Assembly: GCA_031260725.1 (NCBI GenBank)
Contig: JAISKZ010000050.1
Coordinates: 1 to 32,369 of the forward strand
Direction of reading: 5' to 3'
Source of the DNA: Desulfovibrio sp.
Lineage (GTDB): Bacteria > Desulfobacterota > Desulfovibrionia > Desulfovibrionales > Desulfovibrionaceae
Length of the DNA: 32,369 nucleotides
The notes under the pieces are model-generated. The model saw only the letters and a program-made list of their open reading frames with translations, was not told the origin of the DNA and made no database searches. This document shows, piece after piece, positions 20,723 to 30,989 of this stretch (position 1 is its first letter; the number at the start of each line of letters is the position of its first letter). A program made the position numbers and the translations under genes.

Positions 20723-21922
20723 TCAGTATGCCGCCTTTTTAAGAGCAGCGCCTTTTCGCATATAAAAAAGAAATGAAGCGACAGCGAGAATGAGCAGAGC
20801 CGCTTGCGGCAACAGGGTTTCCATTGTGGGGTAGATGCCCAGGATATCCACAGTGGCGATGCCCGATACGTGCGTAACAGACACAATATCAGCCTCCTGC
20901 AGCTCTTTCACGCCGCCGCCAGCGAAACTGATGGACATGACGTACATGAGAATGCTGGTGCCGATGAAAAAAGGCCGCAAGGGAATACGCAGGCTCCCGA
21001 AACGAATCGCCGCAAAAAGAACGACAAGGCAAAGACAGGCAACGCCGAAACCGAACCAGAGCATGCCCATGTGCTCCTTGGTATCGGCCAAAAGAGCCTG
21101 GTAAAAGAGGATCGTTTCCGCTCCCTCCCGGAACACGGCCAAAAAGGCCGACGACGCCAGCGCGACAACGCTGCCGGTCGTTGCTGCGGCGGCAACCTTG
21201 TCTTTAATATAGTTCTTCCATGCCTCGCTCTCGGCCTTGGACACCATCCAGTTACTGACAAAAAACAACACCGCTACGGCCAGAAGCATGGTAAAACCTT
21301 CAAGCATCTCCTGACCGGCGCCGCTGATAGAGAACAACTTCTGCAAGGCAATGGCGAGAAGCGCGCTTGCAACGACGGCTGCCGCCGCGCTTCCATAGAC
21401 CACCTTTGTCAGACTTTTGTTGCCGGAACGAATGAGGTAGGCAGCTATGGCCGCCACCACGAGAATAGCCTCAAATCCTTCACGGAGTAAAATCAGAAGA
21501 GAGGCGACAAAAACCCCCCAGCCGGTTTCTTGTTTACCGTCAAGTTGATCCGCATCCTCTTTCAACATTTTGATGAGGGTATCCAGACTGAGCCGCACGT
21601 CTCTGTTTGCGGCCTGTTCGGTCATCAGGCGCTTTACCTCGGCGAACCGATACTCCACTATGGATGCCCGCTTGCCTGAAACATACGACAGCACAGCGCG
21701 CTCCACGCCCAGTTTCTCATAAAAATCAAAGTAAGCCTTGTTTACCGTCTCCTTGCTCTGTTCAATATTCCCGGTCAGATAGATGTCATAGGATGAGTTG
21801 AGAATCACGGTCATCTCGGCCACGATTGCGTTCCAGGTACTATATTGCGTGGCAGATGCCGCATTCGGCCAAGACAGGCCGAACAACAAAAGGGAGACTA
21901 TTAAAAAAAACCGTTTTTTCAT
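20723..21922 (-). CDS. FTR1-family high-affinity iron permease (FetM/EfeU-like) with N-terminal periplasmic domain
   Basis: Two REGxE motifs (LLREGFEAILV, FREGAETILF); start MKKRFFLIVSLLLFGLSWPNAASA (signal peptide) at 21922. Confidence 0.92.
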   Translation of the reverse strand: MKKRFFLIVSLLLFGLSWPNAASATQYSTWNAIVAEMTVILNSSYDIYLTGNIEQSKETVNKAYFDFYEKLGVERAVLSYVSGKRASIVEYRFAEVKRLMTEQAANRDVRLSLDTLIKMLKEDADQLDGKQETGWGVFVASLLILLREGFEAILVVAAIAAYLIRSGNKSLTKVVYGSAAAAVVASALLAIALQKLFSISGAGQEMLEGFTMLLAVAVLFFVSNWMVSKAESEAWKNYIKDKVAAAATTGSVVALASSAFLAVFREGAETILFYQALLADTKEHMGMLWFGFGVACLCLVVLFAAIRFGSLRIPLRPFFIGTSILMYVMSISFAGGGVKELQEADIVSVTHVSGIATVDILGIYPTMETLLPQAALLILAVASFLFYMRKGAALKKAAY

Positions 21923-22003
21923 GATGACGTCCTTCGTCGTCCGCCTGTTGCCGTTGATTCGGCAGATGGGTGATCCCCGCAGGGAATTACTTCGGGCAGT
22001 TTG

Positions 22004-22032
22004 TGTATATTGAAATTGAAATTTATTGTCAA
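22004..22032 (-). promoter_or_regulatory. Sigma70-like promoter of the iron operon
   Basis: On the minus strand TTGACA-17 nt-TATACA, about 80 nt upstream of the FTR1 start. Confidence 0.7.
22012..22030 (-). promoter_or_regulatory. Putative Fur box overlapping the promoter spacer
   Basis: GACAATAAATTTCAATTTC matches 12/19 of the consensus GATAATGATAATCATTATC by hand alignment, located between -35 and -10. Confidence 0.45.
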
Positions 22033-22416
22033 CAAAATTTACACATAAATGAGGATATCGAAATACAGCAAATTTTGTCACCATGATTTACCTGATAGCG
22101 GCACCAATGATGGACTTGCTGTGTCCATCAATTCCATTGTAAACATTAAAGATACAAAAGAGCTGTTATGCACCGATGCTAAATTGCGTAATCCTGCAAC
22201 CATCCACTTGTACCGAACGTTATTTTCGGGCTAACGGCGCATATAAGAAACTGGTTTTGCCCATATCCGGCAGACTTGATAACAAGGAGATTGAAAGACA
22301 TTAAGGCGGCAGGGCACCAAGATTGTGCTGTGGGACTTGACAGGTGGGGCATATAAGAAAGCTGGGGGTTTTAAGCCTCCCAAAATGGGACAATAAAATC
22401 CGCAAAAGGGGCTAAC

Positions 22417-25071
22417 ATGGATGTAACTTTTTCATCGCTGCCCACAGTCGCACGTACTCTATGGTCGAAAAGTTCCGACGAGGGGGGGCATGGACTGCTC
22501 GCTCATTGGTTGGATGTGGCGGCTGTTGCGGAAACCTTGCTGAAGACAGAACCTGCGGCGACACGCCAGTGGGCGGGAGAAGCGTTCGGGCTGACAACGG
22601 AACAGGTTGTTCGTTGGTTGGCCGCATTGGCTGGGTTGCATGATTTCGGCAAAGCGATTCCCGGTTTCCAGGCCAAGTGGCCGGAAGGCAAGGCAGCAGA
22701 TGAAAACGCAGGCCTGAGTTTCTCAGTCTCTGCATGCAATGTGGATCGGCATGACTTGGCGACAGCCTTTTTGTTGGGGCAAGCTTTGGCGCAACGGCAA
22801 GTGGCTGACCATTCGTGGATTGGGCATGTCGTACAAGCGGTGGGCGCGCATCATGGTTTTCCGTTTCAAAGTAGCGAAATCAATCAAGGCAAACCTAAAA
22901 ACGAACCTCCAGCATGGGGCGAAGCGCGACGAACACTTTTGGAAGCCTATTTGCAGACGCTTGCACCACAAGGCAGACCGGACAAAGAAGAACTGAGTCT
23001 GAGTGCCGTCAATTGGCTGGCCGGATTAACCAGTACTGCTGACTGGATTGCCTCCAATACGGAATGGTTTGCCTTGGGACAACGCGGGCATGACGATTTG
23101 CAGGACTATTACGCGGATGCACGTCGCCTGGCAGTCATTGCTCTGCAAAATATCGGCTGGCGGCCTTGGCAAGCCCTGCTGATGCAGGGGACAGCCGTAA
23201 CCGATATCTTGCTGGCTCGCATTGTCGGAAAAAAGGAATTGAAAGCACGCCCTTTGCAGGATGCCGGGGACAGATTATTACGGGACGTTCACGGGCCTGC
23301 GCTGTTGCTGGTGGAAGCGCCGATGGGCGAGGGTAAAACGGAATTAGCCTTTCTGGCGCATCTGCGGATGCAGGATGCCAACGGGCATCGCGGCCTGTAC
23401 GTGGCACTGCCGACGCAGGCGACCAGCAACGCGCTTTTCAATCGGACACTTACATTCCTGAACGGATTCGTCCAAGGTCATGTCGATGCGCAACTGGTGC
23501 ATGGCGGTGCAGCGATGAATTCAGATGTACAGCATTTGCGCGGCATTAATCATGATCCTCATGAAAGCGTTTCTGCTTCGGCCTGGTTCGCGCAGCGTCG
23601 GCGACCTTTGCTGTCTCCTTATGGTGTGGGGACGGTGGATCAGGCGATTCTGGCTGTGCTGAACGTCAAGCACCATTTCGTCCGGCTGTGGGGGTTGGGT
23701 AACAGGGTGGTGGTGCTTGATGAAGTACACGCCTATGACACCTATACCTCCGGGCTGATTGAAATGTTGTTGCGCTGGCTGAAGGCTCTAGGGTGTTCAG
23801 TTGTGCTGATGAGTGCCACTTTACCCAAGACTCGGCGCGATGCACTGATCGCCGCCTGGGGATTACAAACCGACAGCGTGCCTGAACTGGCCTATCCACG
23901 GTTATTGCTGGTAGATGACAAGCCCGTTCGCGGCGAGCACTTTGACGCACGTCACTTGCCGCTGATTTATCTGCATAGATTGGCGGAAAGTCTGGAAGCC
24001 TTGGCCGACAAGGCAGTGGAACTCTCCACGCAGGGAGGTTGTGGTGTAGTGATCGTCAATACCGTCGATCGGGCGCAAAAGCTCTATTCCATGCTGCGCG
24101 AACGCCTTGGGGAAGAAGGGCTGTTGCAGTTGTTTCATGCGCGTTTTCCAATGGATGAACGCGCTGCTCTTGAAAATCGGGTCTTGCGTACCTTCGGTGT
24201 AGACGGCGAGCGTCCGGCGCGGGCTTTGTTGATTGCCACGCAGGTTGTGGAACAATCGCTGGACATTGATTTCGATTTCATGCTCTCGGATCTCGCTCCG
24301 GCGGATTTGCTCCTGCAACGTGCCGGTCGTCTGCATCGGCATCAACGCGTGCGTCCCCCCGCGCATACGGAGGCGCGCCTGTTCGTCGCTGGATTGCAAC
24401 CTGAACGCCTGCCGGAGCTCAAGGAAACCGGATGGGAATTCGTTTACGATGCCTACATATTGGGGCGTACTTGGGCGTTGTTTGGGCAGGAAACAGTACT
24501 CAATCTGCCGGAAGACATCGACCGTCTGGTACAGGCGGTGTATGGCGATGATTCTTTGCCCGAAATGTTGGAAAACAAGGCTCGTGAGTTTATCGAAGGT
24601 GAATCCTATGGCGAGTATTTGGCAAGATTACAAACAGAGCGGCAGTACGCTGCAAACGTCGTCATCGACCTGGCGGCAGAACCGCAGAACGCCTATGCCG
24701 GGAAAAAACGTGGGCATGAAGAAGGCGAAGGACTTGGACTGGAGAACAAAACCCGGTTGGGACGCGAGTCGATTACCTTGATTCCGTTTGATGTAGATGA
24801 TGCTGGCGTTAAACCTAATGAGCCTCTGGATGACATACACGCAAGAAAATTATATGATTGCCAAATCAAGGTTTCCAAGTTGGCAGTTGTTCGGCATTTC
24901 AAGGCAGAAGAGTTGCCCATAGCCTTTCAGGAGAATGCTTTGTTGAAATATGCTTACCCATTACCGTTGCAGCAGGGCCGATACGAAAAGGACGGCCTGT
25001 ATTTGCGTCTGGATAAAGTCCTGGGACTGGTCTACGAATCGACAAGCAAAGCGCAACGGGAACCGGGATGA
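22417..25071 (+). CDS. cas3: CRISPR-associated helicase/nuclease Cas3 (type I-E, HD + helicase)
   Basis: HD region 'HDFGKAIPGFQAKWP', Walker A 'EAPMGEGKTELAF', 'VVLDEVHAYDTY', 'ATQVVEQSLDIDFDFMLSDLAPADLLLQRAGRLHRH'. Confidence 0.96.
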   Translation: MDVTFSSLPTVARTLWSKSSDEGGHGLLAHWLDVAAVAETLLKTEPAATRQWAGEAFGLTTEQVVRWLAALAGLHDFGKAIPGFQAKWPEGKAADENAGLSFSVSACNVDRHDLATAFLLGQALAQRQVADHSWIGHVVQAVGAHHGFPFQSSEINQGKPKNEPPAWGEARRTLLEAYLQTLAPQGRPDKEELSLSAVNWLAGLTSTADWIASNTEWFALGQRGHDDLQDYYADARRLAVIALQNIGWRPWQALLMQGTAVTDILLARIVGKKELKARPLQDAGDRLLRDVHGPALLLVEAPMGEGKTELAFLAHLRMQDANGHRGLYVALPTQATSNALFNRTLTFLNGFVQGHVDAQLVHGGAAMNSDVQHLRGINHDPHESVSASAWFAQRRRPLLSPYGVGTVDQAILAVLNVKHHFVRLWGLGNRVVVLDEVHAYDTYTSGLIEMLLRWLKALGCSVVLMSATLPKTRRDALIAAWGLQTDSVPELAYPRLLLVDDKPVRGEHFDARHLPLIYLHRLAESLEALADKAVELSTQGGCGVVIVNTVDRAQKLYSMLRERLGEEGLLQLFHARFPMDERAALENRVLRTFGVDGERPARALLIATQVVEQSLDIDFDFMLSDLAPADLLLQRAGRLHRHQRVRPPAHTEARLFVAGLQPERLPELKETGWEFVYDAYILGRTWALFGQETVLNLPEDIDRLVQAVYGDDSLPEMLENKAREFIEGESYGEYLARLQTERQYAANVVIDLAAEPQNAYAGKKRGHEEGEGLGLENKTRLGRESITLIPFDVDDAGVKPNEPLDDIHARKLYDCQIKVSKLAVVRHFKAEELPIAFQENALLKYAYPLPLQQGRYEKDGLYLRLDKVLGLVYESTSKAQREPG

Positions 25072-26627
25072 GAGAGAAGGCATTTAATCTGCTGGATGAG
25101 CCTTGGTTGCCCGCTTGCTTCGCAGATGGGGGCGTTGCGGAGCTGGGGCTGCTGGAAATTTTCCGGCGCAGTGACGAGATTGGGGCATTGGCGGAAACTG
25201 CCCCGCCCAGTCTGGTGGCGGAATATCGCCTGTTATTGGCGATTACCCATCGCGCACTGGTGAGCGTGGGCACATGGAAGGACAAGGATCGCGCTTGCTG
25301 GTTCAGGAAAGGGCTGCCGGTTGAGGATATCTGCGCGTATTTGGAAAGGTGGCGCGAACGCTTCTGGCTGTTTCATCCGGAAGCGCCGTTCATGCAGGTG
25401 GCTGCCTTGGCGGACTGCGATGAAACAAAAAAAACATATCCATCAAGTACAATTTCTCTTGAACAGTTTTATTGTGGCGGAATGTTTAATCAAGAGGTTT
25501 ACAACGATAGTGCGTGGGCTCCTTCGGTTGTTATCCGCTCACTGCTTGGCTATCTCCAGTTTGTACCGGGCGGTTTCTTCCTGGGGAAAAAGTTAAGAAA
25601 AGGTGGATCAGAAAAAGCAGGTGCGTTGCTCAACACAGCAGCTGTTCTGCCAATTGGGGAAAATCTGGCGCAAACCCTGTGCCTATGTCTTCATCCCGCT
25701 CCAACAGGGAATGCTGTTGAGCCAGATTTACCTGCGTGGGAGAAGCCGCAGCTCACGATTGATCAATTGCGAGCAGATCCCTTACCGGCGACAGGCTCTA
25801 ACGATCGCTATACCCGGCAGAGTCGTGCCGTGTTGCTGCTACGCGAGAACGAATCCTCTGTTTGCGTCCGCAGGCTGCATTTTTCGGCAGGGCAGGCTTT
25901 GGGCGATGACCCCAATGCTCCCGATCCGATGGCAAGTTTTCGTCCAGGAAAAGGCAGAGCAGGGAAAGACATACTTGTGCGTCTTCGCTTCTCAGAGGGT
26001 CGTGCTTTTTGGCGTGATTTGCCTGCTTTAGTCCCGAATCCCGCCAATACCAGTCTACCCGCTGCGGTATTGAGCCATGCAGCATCTCTGCATCAGGAAA
26101 TCAATTTTGACGTTGTCTATCAGCCTGTATTGGTGGCAGGCTTGACGAGTGAGAAAGCCAAATTGGAGCGCTGGCGTGCCGAGCAAATCACTTTGCCTGC
26201 TGCATTTTTGGCGGATGTCGATAAAGCTGCGTATTTGCGGGAACAGGTCGCGTTTGCCGAAAATTTGTTCGACAAGATACGTACCTTGGCAGCAAAAATG
26301 CTGGCGGAAACCCTCCCGCGCAGCAAAGATACCAAGAATCGCGCCGGCAGCACACTGAAGAACGGTCCATTTGTTGCAACTTACTTTGCCCAAGCCGAAC
26401 GCCTCTTGCCCAAACTGATGAAGGACATCGGCATTGATCCTGAACAGGCGGGCGTTCTCTGGCGAGAAAATCTTCGAGAGGCGGCAGAAAGTGCCTGGCA
26501 GCAGGTTTTGACCAGCATGGGTACATCCATCCGTGCCTTGCGTGCCGATGCCAAATACCGGCCGTGTTTTAATGGCTTATTGAACCGTAAAGTTCCAAAA
26601 AACGACGTGACTATCAATGAGGTTTGA
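25068..26627 (+). CDS. casA: Type I-E Cascade large subunit Cas8e (Cse1/CasA)
   Basis: 'FNLLDEPWLPACFADGG' N-terminus, 'FWLFHPEAPFMQV'; ATGA overlap with cas3; position in operon. Confidence 0.94.
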   Translation: MREKAFNLLDEPWLPACFADGGVAELGLLEIFRRSDEIGALAETAPPSLVAEYRLLLAITHRALVSVGTWKDKDRACWFRKGLPVEDICAYLERWRERFWLFHPEAPFMQVAALADCDETKKTYPSSTISLEQFYCGGMFNQEVYNDSAWAPSVVIRSLLGYLQFVPGGFFLGKKLRKGGSEKAGALLNTAAVLPIGENLAQTLCLCLHPAPTGNAVEPDLPAWEKPQLTIDQLRADPLPATGSNDRYTRQSRAVLLLRENESSVCVRRLHFSAGQALGDDPNAPDPMASFRPGKGRAGKDILVRLRFSEGRAFWRDLPALVPNPANTSLPAAVLSHAASLHQEINFDVVYQPVLVAGLTSEKAKLERWRAEQITLPAAFLADVDKAAYLREQVAFAENLFDKIRTLAAKMLAETLPRSKDTKNRAGSTLKNGPFVATYFAQAERLLPKLMKDIGIDPEQAGVLWRENLREAAESAWQQVLTSMGTSIRALRADAKYRPCFNGLLNRKVPKNDVTINEV

Positions 26628-27162
26628 TGTGAGTAAACATGACGAAAAATTCATCGCGCATCTGAAATCGCTGAAAGAGCGTGACCGGGGTGCGCTGGCA
26701 ACCTTGCGCCACAGTCTCGCGTTTGCTCCGGGAACTTACCCTCAAGCCTTTCCCTATGTCGAGCGTTTCGCGGGGGTTGACTCGCATGAGCGCGACGCAC
26801 GCCGTCTGGCGCTCTACGCAGTAGCGGGTTTATTTGCCCGTCATCCTGCGCAGGCGAGTGCAAGTTTTGCCACGGCGTTTGGCGAATTGATGCGTCGTCG
26901 GGGAAGTGCCAGTATTGAGAAACGTTTCCTAGCTCTTCTGGGGGCGGATGCTGAAAACGTGTTCGAGTACCTCAAACAGGCCATCAGCCTGCTTGCGGCG
27001 GACGGCCCGGGTTGCAATTACGCGCAATTGCTGAACGATTTGTCCAGCTGGCTGAACCCGAATCTGCATGAACAACGCGACCGCCTGCGGCAACGCTGGG
27101 CGCGTGATTTCTACCGCGCCCTGCGATCCGTATCCGAAACCGAAAATACCCTGACCGAATAA
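26617..27162 (+). CDS. casB: Type I-E Cascade small subunit Cse2 (CasB)
   Basis: 'DRGALATLRHSLAF', 'FLALLGADAENVFEYLKQAISLL...NYAQLLNDLSSW'; overlaps cas8e. Confidence 0.93.
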   Translation: MRFDVSKHDEKFIAHLKSLKERDRGALATLRHSLAFAPGTYPQAFPYVERFAGVDSHERDARRLALYAVAGLFARHPAQASASFATAFGELMRRRGSASIEKRFLALLGADAENVFEYLKQAISLLAADGPGCNYAQLLNDLSSWLNPNLHEQRDRLRQRWARDFYRALRSVSETENTLTE

Positions 27163-27173
27163 AGGAGCGTTCC

Positions 27174-28340
27174 ATGTCTGCTTTTCTTGAATTCCATATC
27201 GTCCAGAATTTCGCACCCTCCAACCTCAATCGTGATGATACTGGCTCTCCCAAAGATGCCTTCTTTGGTGGGCACCGTCGGGCGCGGGTGAGCAGCCAGT
27301 GCCTGAAAAAATCGGTCCGAGATTACTTCAAGACTTCTGGTCTGGTTGAGAACAATAATTTGGGGGTACGTACCCAGCATCTCGACCGAGTCCTTAAAGA
27401 TGCGTTGGATGGGATTGGCGTAAAGAATACATCCTTCTTCAATGAATTTGTGAAGCTGGCACTAAAAAAGAACGATGCCGATGAGGAAAGGATAACAAGT
27501 GGGAGTAATTCCAAAAATAAGCTTGCTTCCCTGCTCTTTATCTCTGCGACGGAAATTGAAAAACTTATCGAATTGATCAATGTGCACAAGGGAATACTAC
27601 TTAATTTGGCTGAGAAGACAAAATTGAAGCAAAAAGAGATTCCTGAGAACTTTAAAAAAGAATTGAAAGAATTGTTGCGTCATAGCAAGGCCGTTGACGT
27701 CGCCCTGTTCGGGCGAATGCTGGCCGACTTCCCGAAAGCCAATCAGGATGCAGCTTTTCAGGTGGCGCACGCCATCAGTACCCACCGCGTCGAACGGGAG
27801 TTTGACTACTTTACTGCCGTCGATGACAAAAGCACAGAAGAGGAAACAGGCGCTGGCATGATCGGGCAGGTCGAGTTCAATTCCGCTACTTTTTATCGCT
27901 ACGCCGTGTTAGACGTGCAAAAACTCCTTGTTAACCTGCAAGGTGATAAGGAACTTACCCTTTCGGCAGTTACCGCTTTGACAGAATCGCTGGTTCGGGC
28001 GATTCCCACAGGCAAGCAAAATAGCTTTGCCGCCCATAATGCGCCCGAATTTGTTGGCATCAGCCTGCGGCATGCTGCTCCTCTCAGTCTGGCCAATGCG
28101 TTTGAGAAGCCGGTGACTCCGCGTGTGGATCGAGAGTTGACTGTGCAGTCGGTGGAAAAGCTGGCGGACTATAACAACAAATTGTCAGCAGTGTATGGTG
28201 ACGACAAAGATCGCTGGGAGGTGCTGGATTTGACTGAAGGTGGGGTGTGGCCTAAAGGCAATGGCAAGAATAAAGCGAAGAACCTGAAAGAACTGGCAAG
28301 CAAAGCGCGGGAATTGGCCGAAACCGTGTTGGGAGTCTGA
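27174..28340 (+). CDS. casC: Type I-E Cascade backbone Cas7e (Cse4/CasC)
   Basis: 'FLEFHIVQNFAPSNLNRDDTGSPKDAFFGGHRRARVSSQCLKKSVR'. Confidence 0.96.
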   Translation: MSAFLEFHIVQNFAPSNLNRDDTGSPKDAFFGGHRRARVSSQCLKKSVRDYFKTSGLVENNNLGVRTQHLDRVLKDALDGIGVKNTSFFNEFVKLALKKNDADEERITSGSNSKNKLASLLFISATEIEKLIELINVHKGILLNLAEKTKLKQKEIPENFKKELKELLRHSKAVDVALFGRMLADFPKANQDAAFQVAHAISTHRVEREFDYFTAVDDKSTEEETGAGMIGQVEFNSATFYRYAVLDVQKLLVNLQGDKELTLSAVTALTESLVRAIPTGKQNSFAAHNAPEFVGISLRHAAPLSLANAFEKPVTPRVDRELTVQSVEKLADYNNKLSAVYGDDKDRWEVLDLTEGGVWPKGNGKNKAKNLKELASKARELAETVLGV

Positions 28341-28342
28341 AC

Positions 28343-29020
28343 ATGAGCACCTTGCTCATGCGACTTGCCGGGCCAATGCAGTCTTGGGGCACGACCAGCC
28401 GCTTTGACGAGCGCGACACACAACTGGAACCGTCCAAATCTGGCGTGTTCGGTCTGGTATGCGCCGCTTTGGGGCGTGATCGTCACGAACCCGTCAATGA
28501 CCTCGCAGCCCTAAAAATGGGAGTGCGGGTGGAACGCGAAGGCGTACCGATGCGGGATTATCAGACCGCAACCGGCGTGGTGAGTGCTGCTGGCGAAGTC
28601 AATCTGAAACGTACTGTAGTTAGTCCGCGTTTCTTTCTTTCGGATGCGGTTTTTCTGGTCGGTCTGGAAGGCACTCGCGCCATGCTGGAAAAGATTCATC
28701 TGGCGTTGCAAACGCCTGTTTGGCCGCTGGCTTTGGGGCGCAAAAGTTTTGCGCCATCGTTGCCAGTTTATTTGCCCGATGGCCTCGTTGACTTGGCGCT
28801 GGAAGACGCCTTGCGTAGTTGGCCTTGCCTGGTGCCCTGGGTGGCCGGTAAGACTACCCAAACGCGGCTCATAGTGGAAGATCTTCACGAAGGCGTTGTG
28901 CGGATGGATCAACCGATAGCCCTTTTTGCCGAACGGCGCTTTGGGCCGCGTTTTGTCAAAACACTTCCATTCATTTTCCCCGCAGGAGGTGTGCATGTAT
29001 CTGACCCGACTGCGGCTTGA
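28343..29020 (+). CDS. casD: Type I-E Cascade Cas5e (CasD)
   Basis: 'LLMRLAGPMQSWGTTSRFDERDTQLEPSKSGVFGLVCAALGRDR'. Confidence 0.95.
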   Translation: MSTLLMRLAGPMQSWGTTSRFDERDTQLEPSKSGVFGLVCAALGRDRHEPVNDLAALKMGVRVEREGVPMRDYQTATGVVSAAGEVNLKRTVVSPRFFLSDAVFLVGLEGTRAMLEKIHLALQTPVWPLALGRKSFAPSLPVYLPDGLVDLALEDALRSWPCLVPWVAGKTTQTRLIVEDLHEGVVRMDQPIALFAERRFGPRFVKTLPFIFPAGGVHVSDPTAA

Positions 29021-29612
29021 CCCGCGTTCCGCCCAGGTACGGCGAGATCTGGCCAATCCCTATGACATGCACCGCACATTGGTGCGCGCTTTTGTCGCAG
29101 ATGAAACCGCAACGCCGCCACGTTTTCTCTGGCGTATTGAGCCGTCTGCTGATTGGGCAATGCCGGTCGTATTGGTGCAATCCGACCATGCGGGGGACTG
29201 GTCGATATTTTCAAAGTTGCCGAATTACCTGAAACAGTGGGTGGAGACCAAGTTCGTCGATCTGGAAGCCTTGTTGCAAAAAGGCTCGCGTTATCGTTTC
29301 CGCCTTATCGCCAATCCGACGGTAAAGAAGGATGGCAAACGCCACGGTTTAGCCTCAGAGAAAGCGCAGCTTGACTGGCTGGCCCGGCAAGGTAGAAAAT
29401 ATGGTTTTATGCTGGTTGGAGTACTGGTTGCCGGGAGCCACATCATCAAAGGGCAAAAGGATAGGCAATCTCCAATTCATCTGCAACAGGTGCACTATGA
29501 AGGGCTGTTACAACTAGAAAATGCCGCCACCCTGAATCAAGCCATATCGACGGGTATCGGCCCCGGAAAATCCTTTGGCTGCGGCTTGTTGAGTGTGGCG
29601 CGCACTTCCTAG
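28995..29612 (+). CDS. casE: CRISPR RNA endonuclease Cas6e (CasE)
   Basis: MYLTRLRLDPRSAQVRRDLANPYDMHRTLVRAF...; C-terminal 'GIGPGKSFGCGLLSVAR'; AGGAGG before ATG 28995. Confidence 0.95.
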   Translation: MYLTRLRLDPRSAQVRRDLANPYDMHRTLVRAFVADETATPPRFLWRIEPSADWAMPVVLVQSDHAGDWSIFSKLPNYLKQWVETKFVDLEALLQKGSRYRFRLIANPTVKKDGKRHGLASEKAQLDWLARQGRKYGFMLVGVLVAGSHIIKGQKDRQSPIHLQQVHYEGLLQLENAATLNQAISTGIGPGKSFGCGLLSVARTS

Positions 29613-29687
29613 GAGGGACGCCTCGTCCTATTATATCATGTCTGACGCATTCAAGCTGGAGAAATCTTTGTTGGGAGCAGATTCCTG

Positions 29688-30891
<1,204 letters not shown>

Positions 30892-30989
30892 CAAAATGGA
30901 ATATTGAAGCACTATTTGCTACACTGTTTTTTTGTGGTAGTATTTTTATTTCTGAAATTGCCATGTTTTTTCATGGAGATGTAGGAAGA
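30892..30989 (+). promoter_or_regulatory. CRISPR leader
   Basis: About 98-bp AT-rich non-coding stretch between cas2 and the first repeat; possible promoter TTGCTA (30916) - 16 nt - TAGTAT (30938). Confidence 0.6.

Noticed and set aside
22049-22234. 61-aa ORF between the iron operon promoter and cas3
   Set aside because: No RBS or recognised domain; low-complexity of evidence, likely non-coding.
22338-22360. TTGACA upstream of cas3 considered as the cas promoter
   Set aside because: No acceptable -10 element at 16-18 nt spacing.
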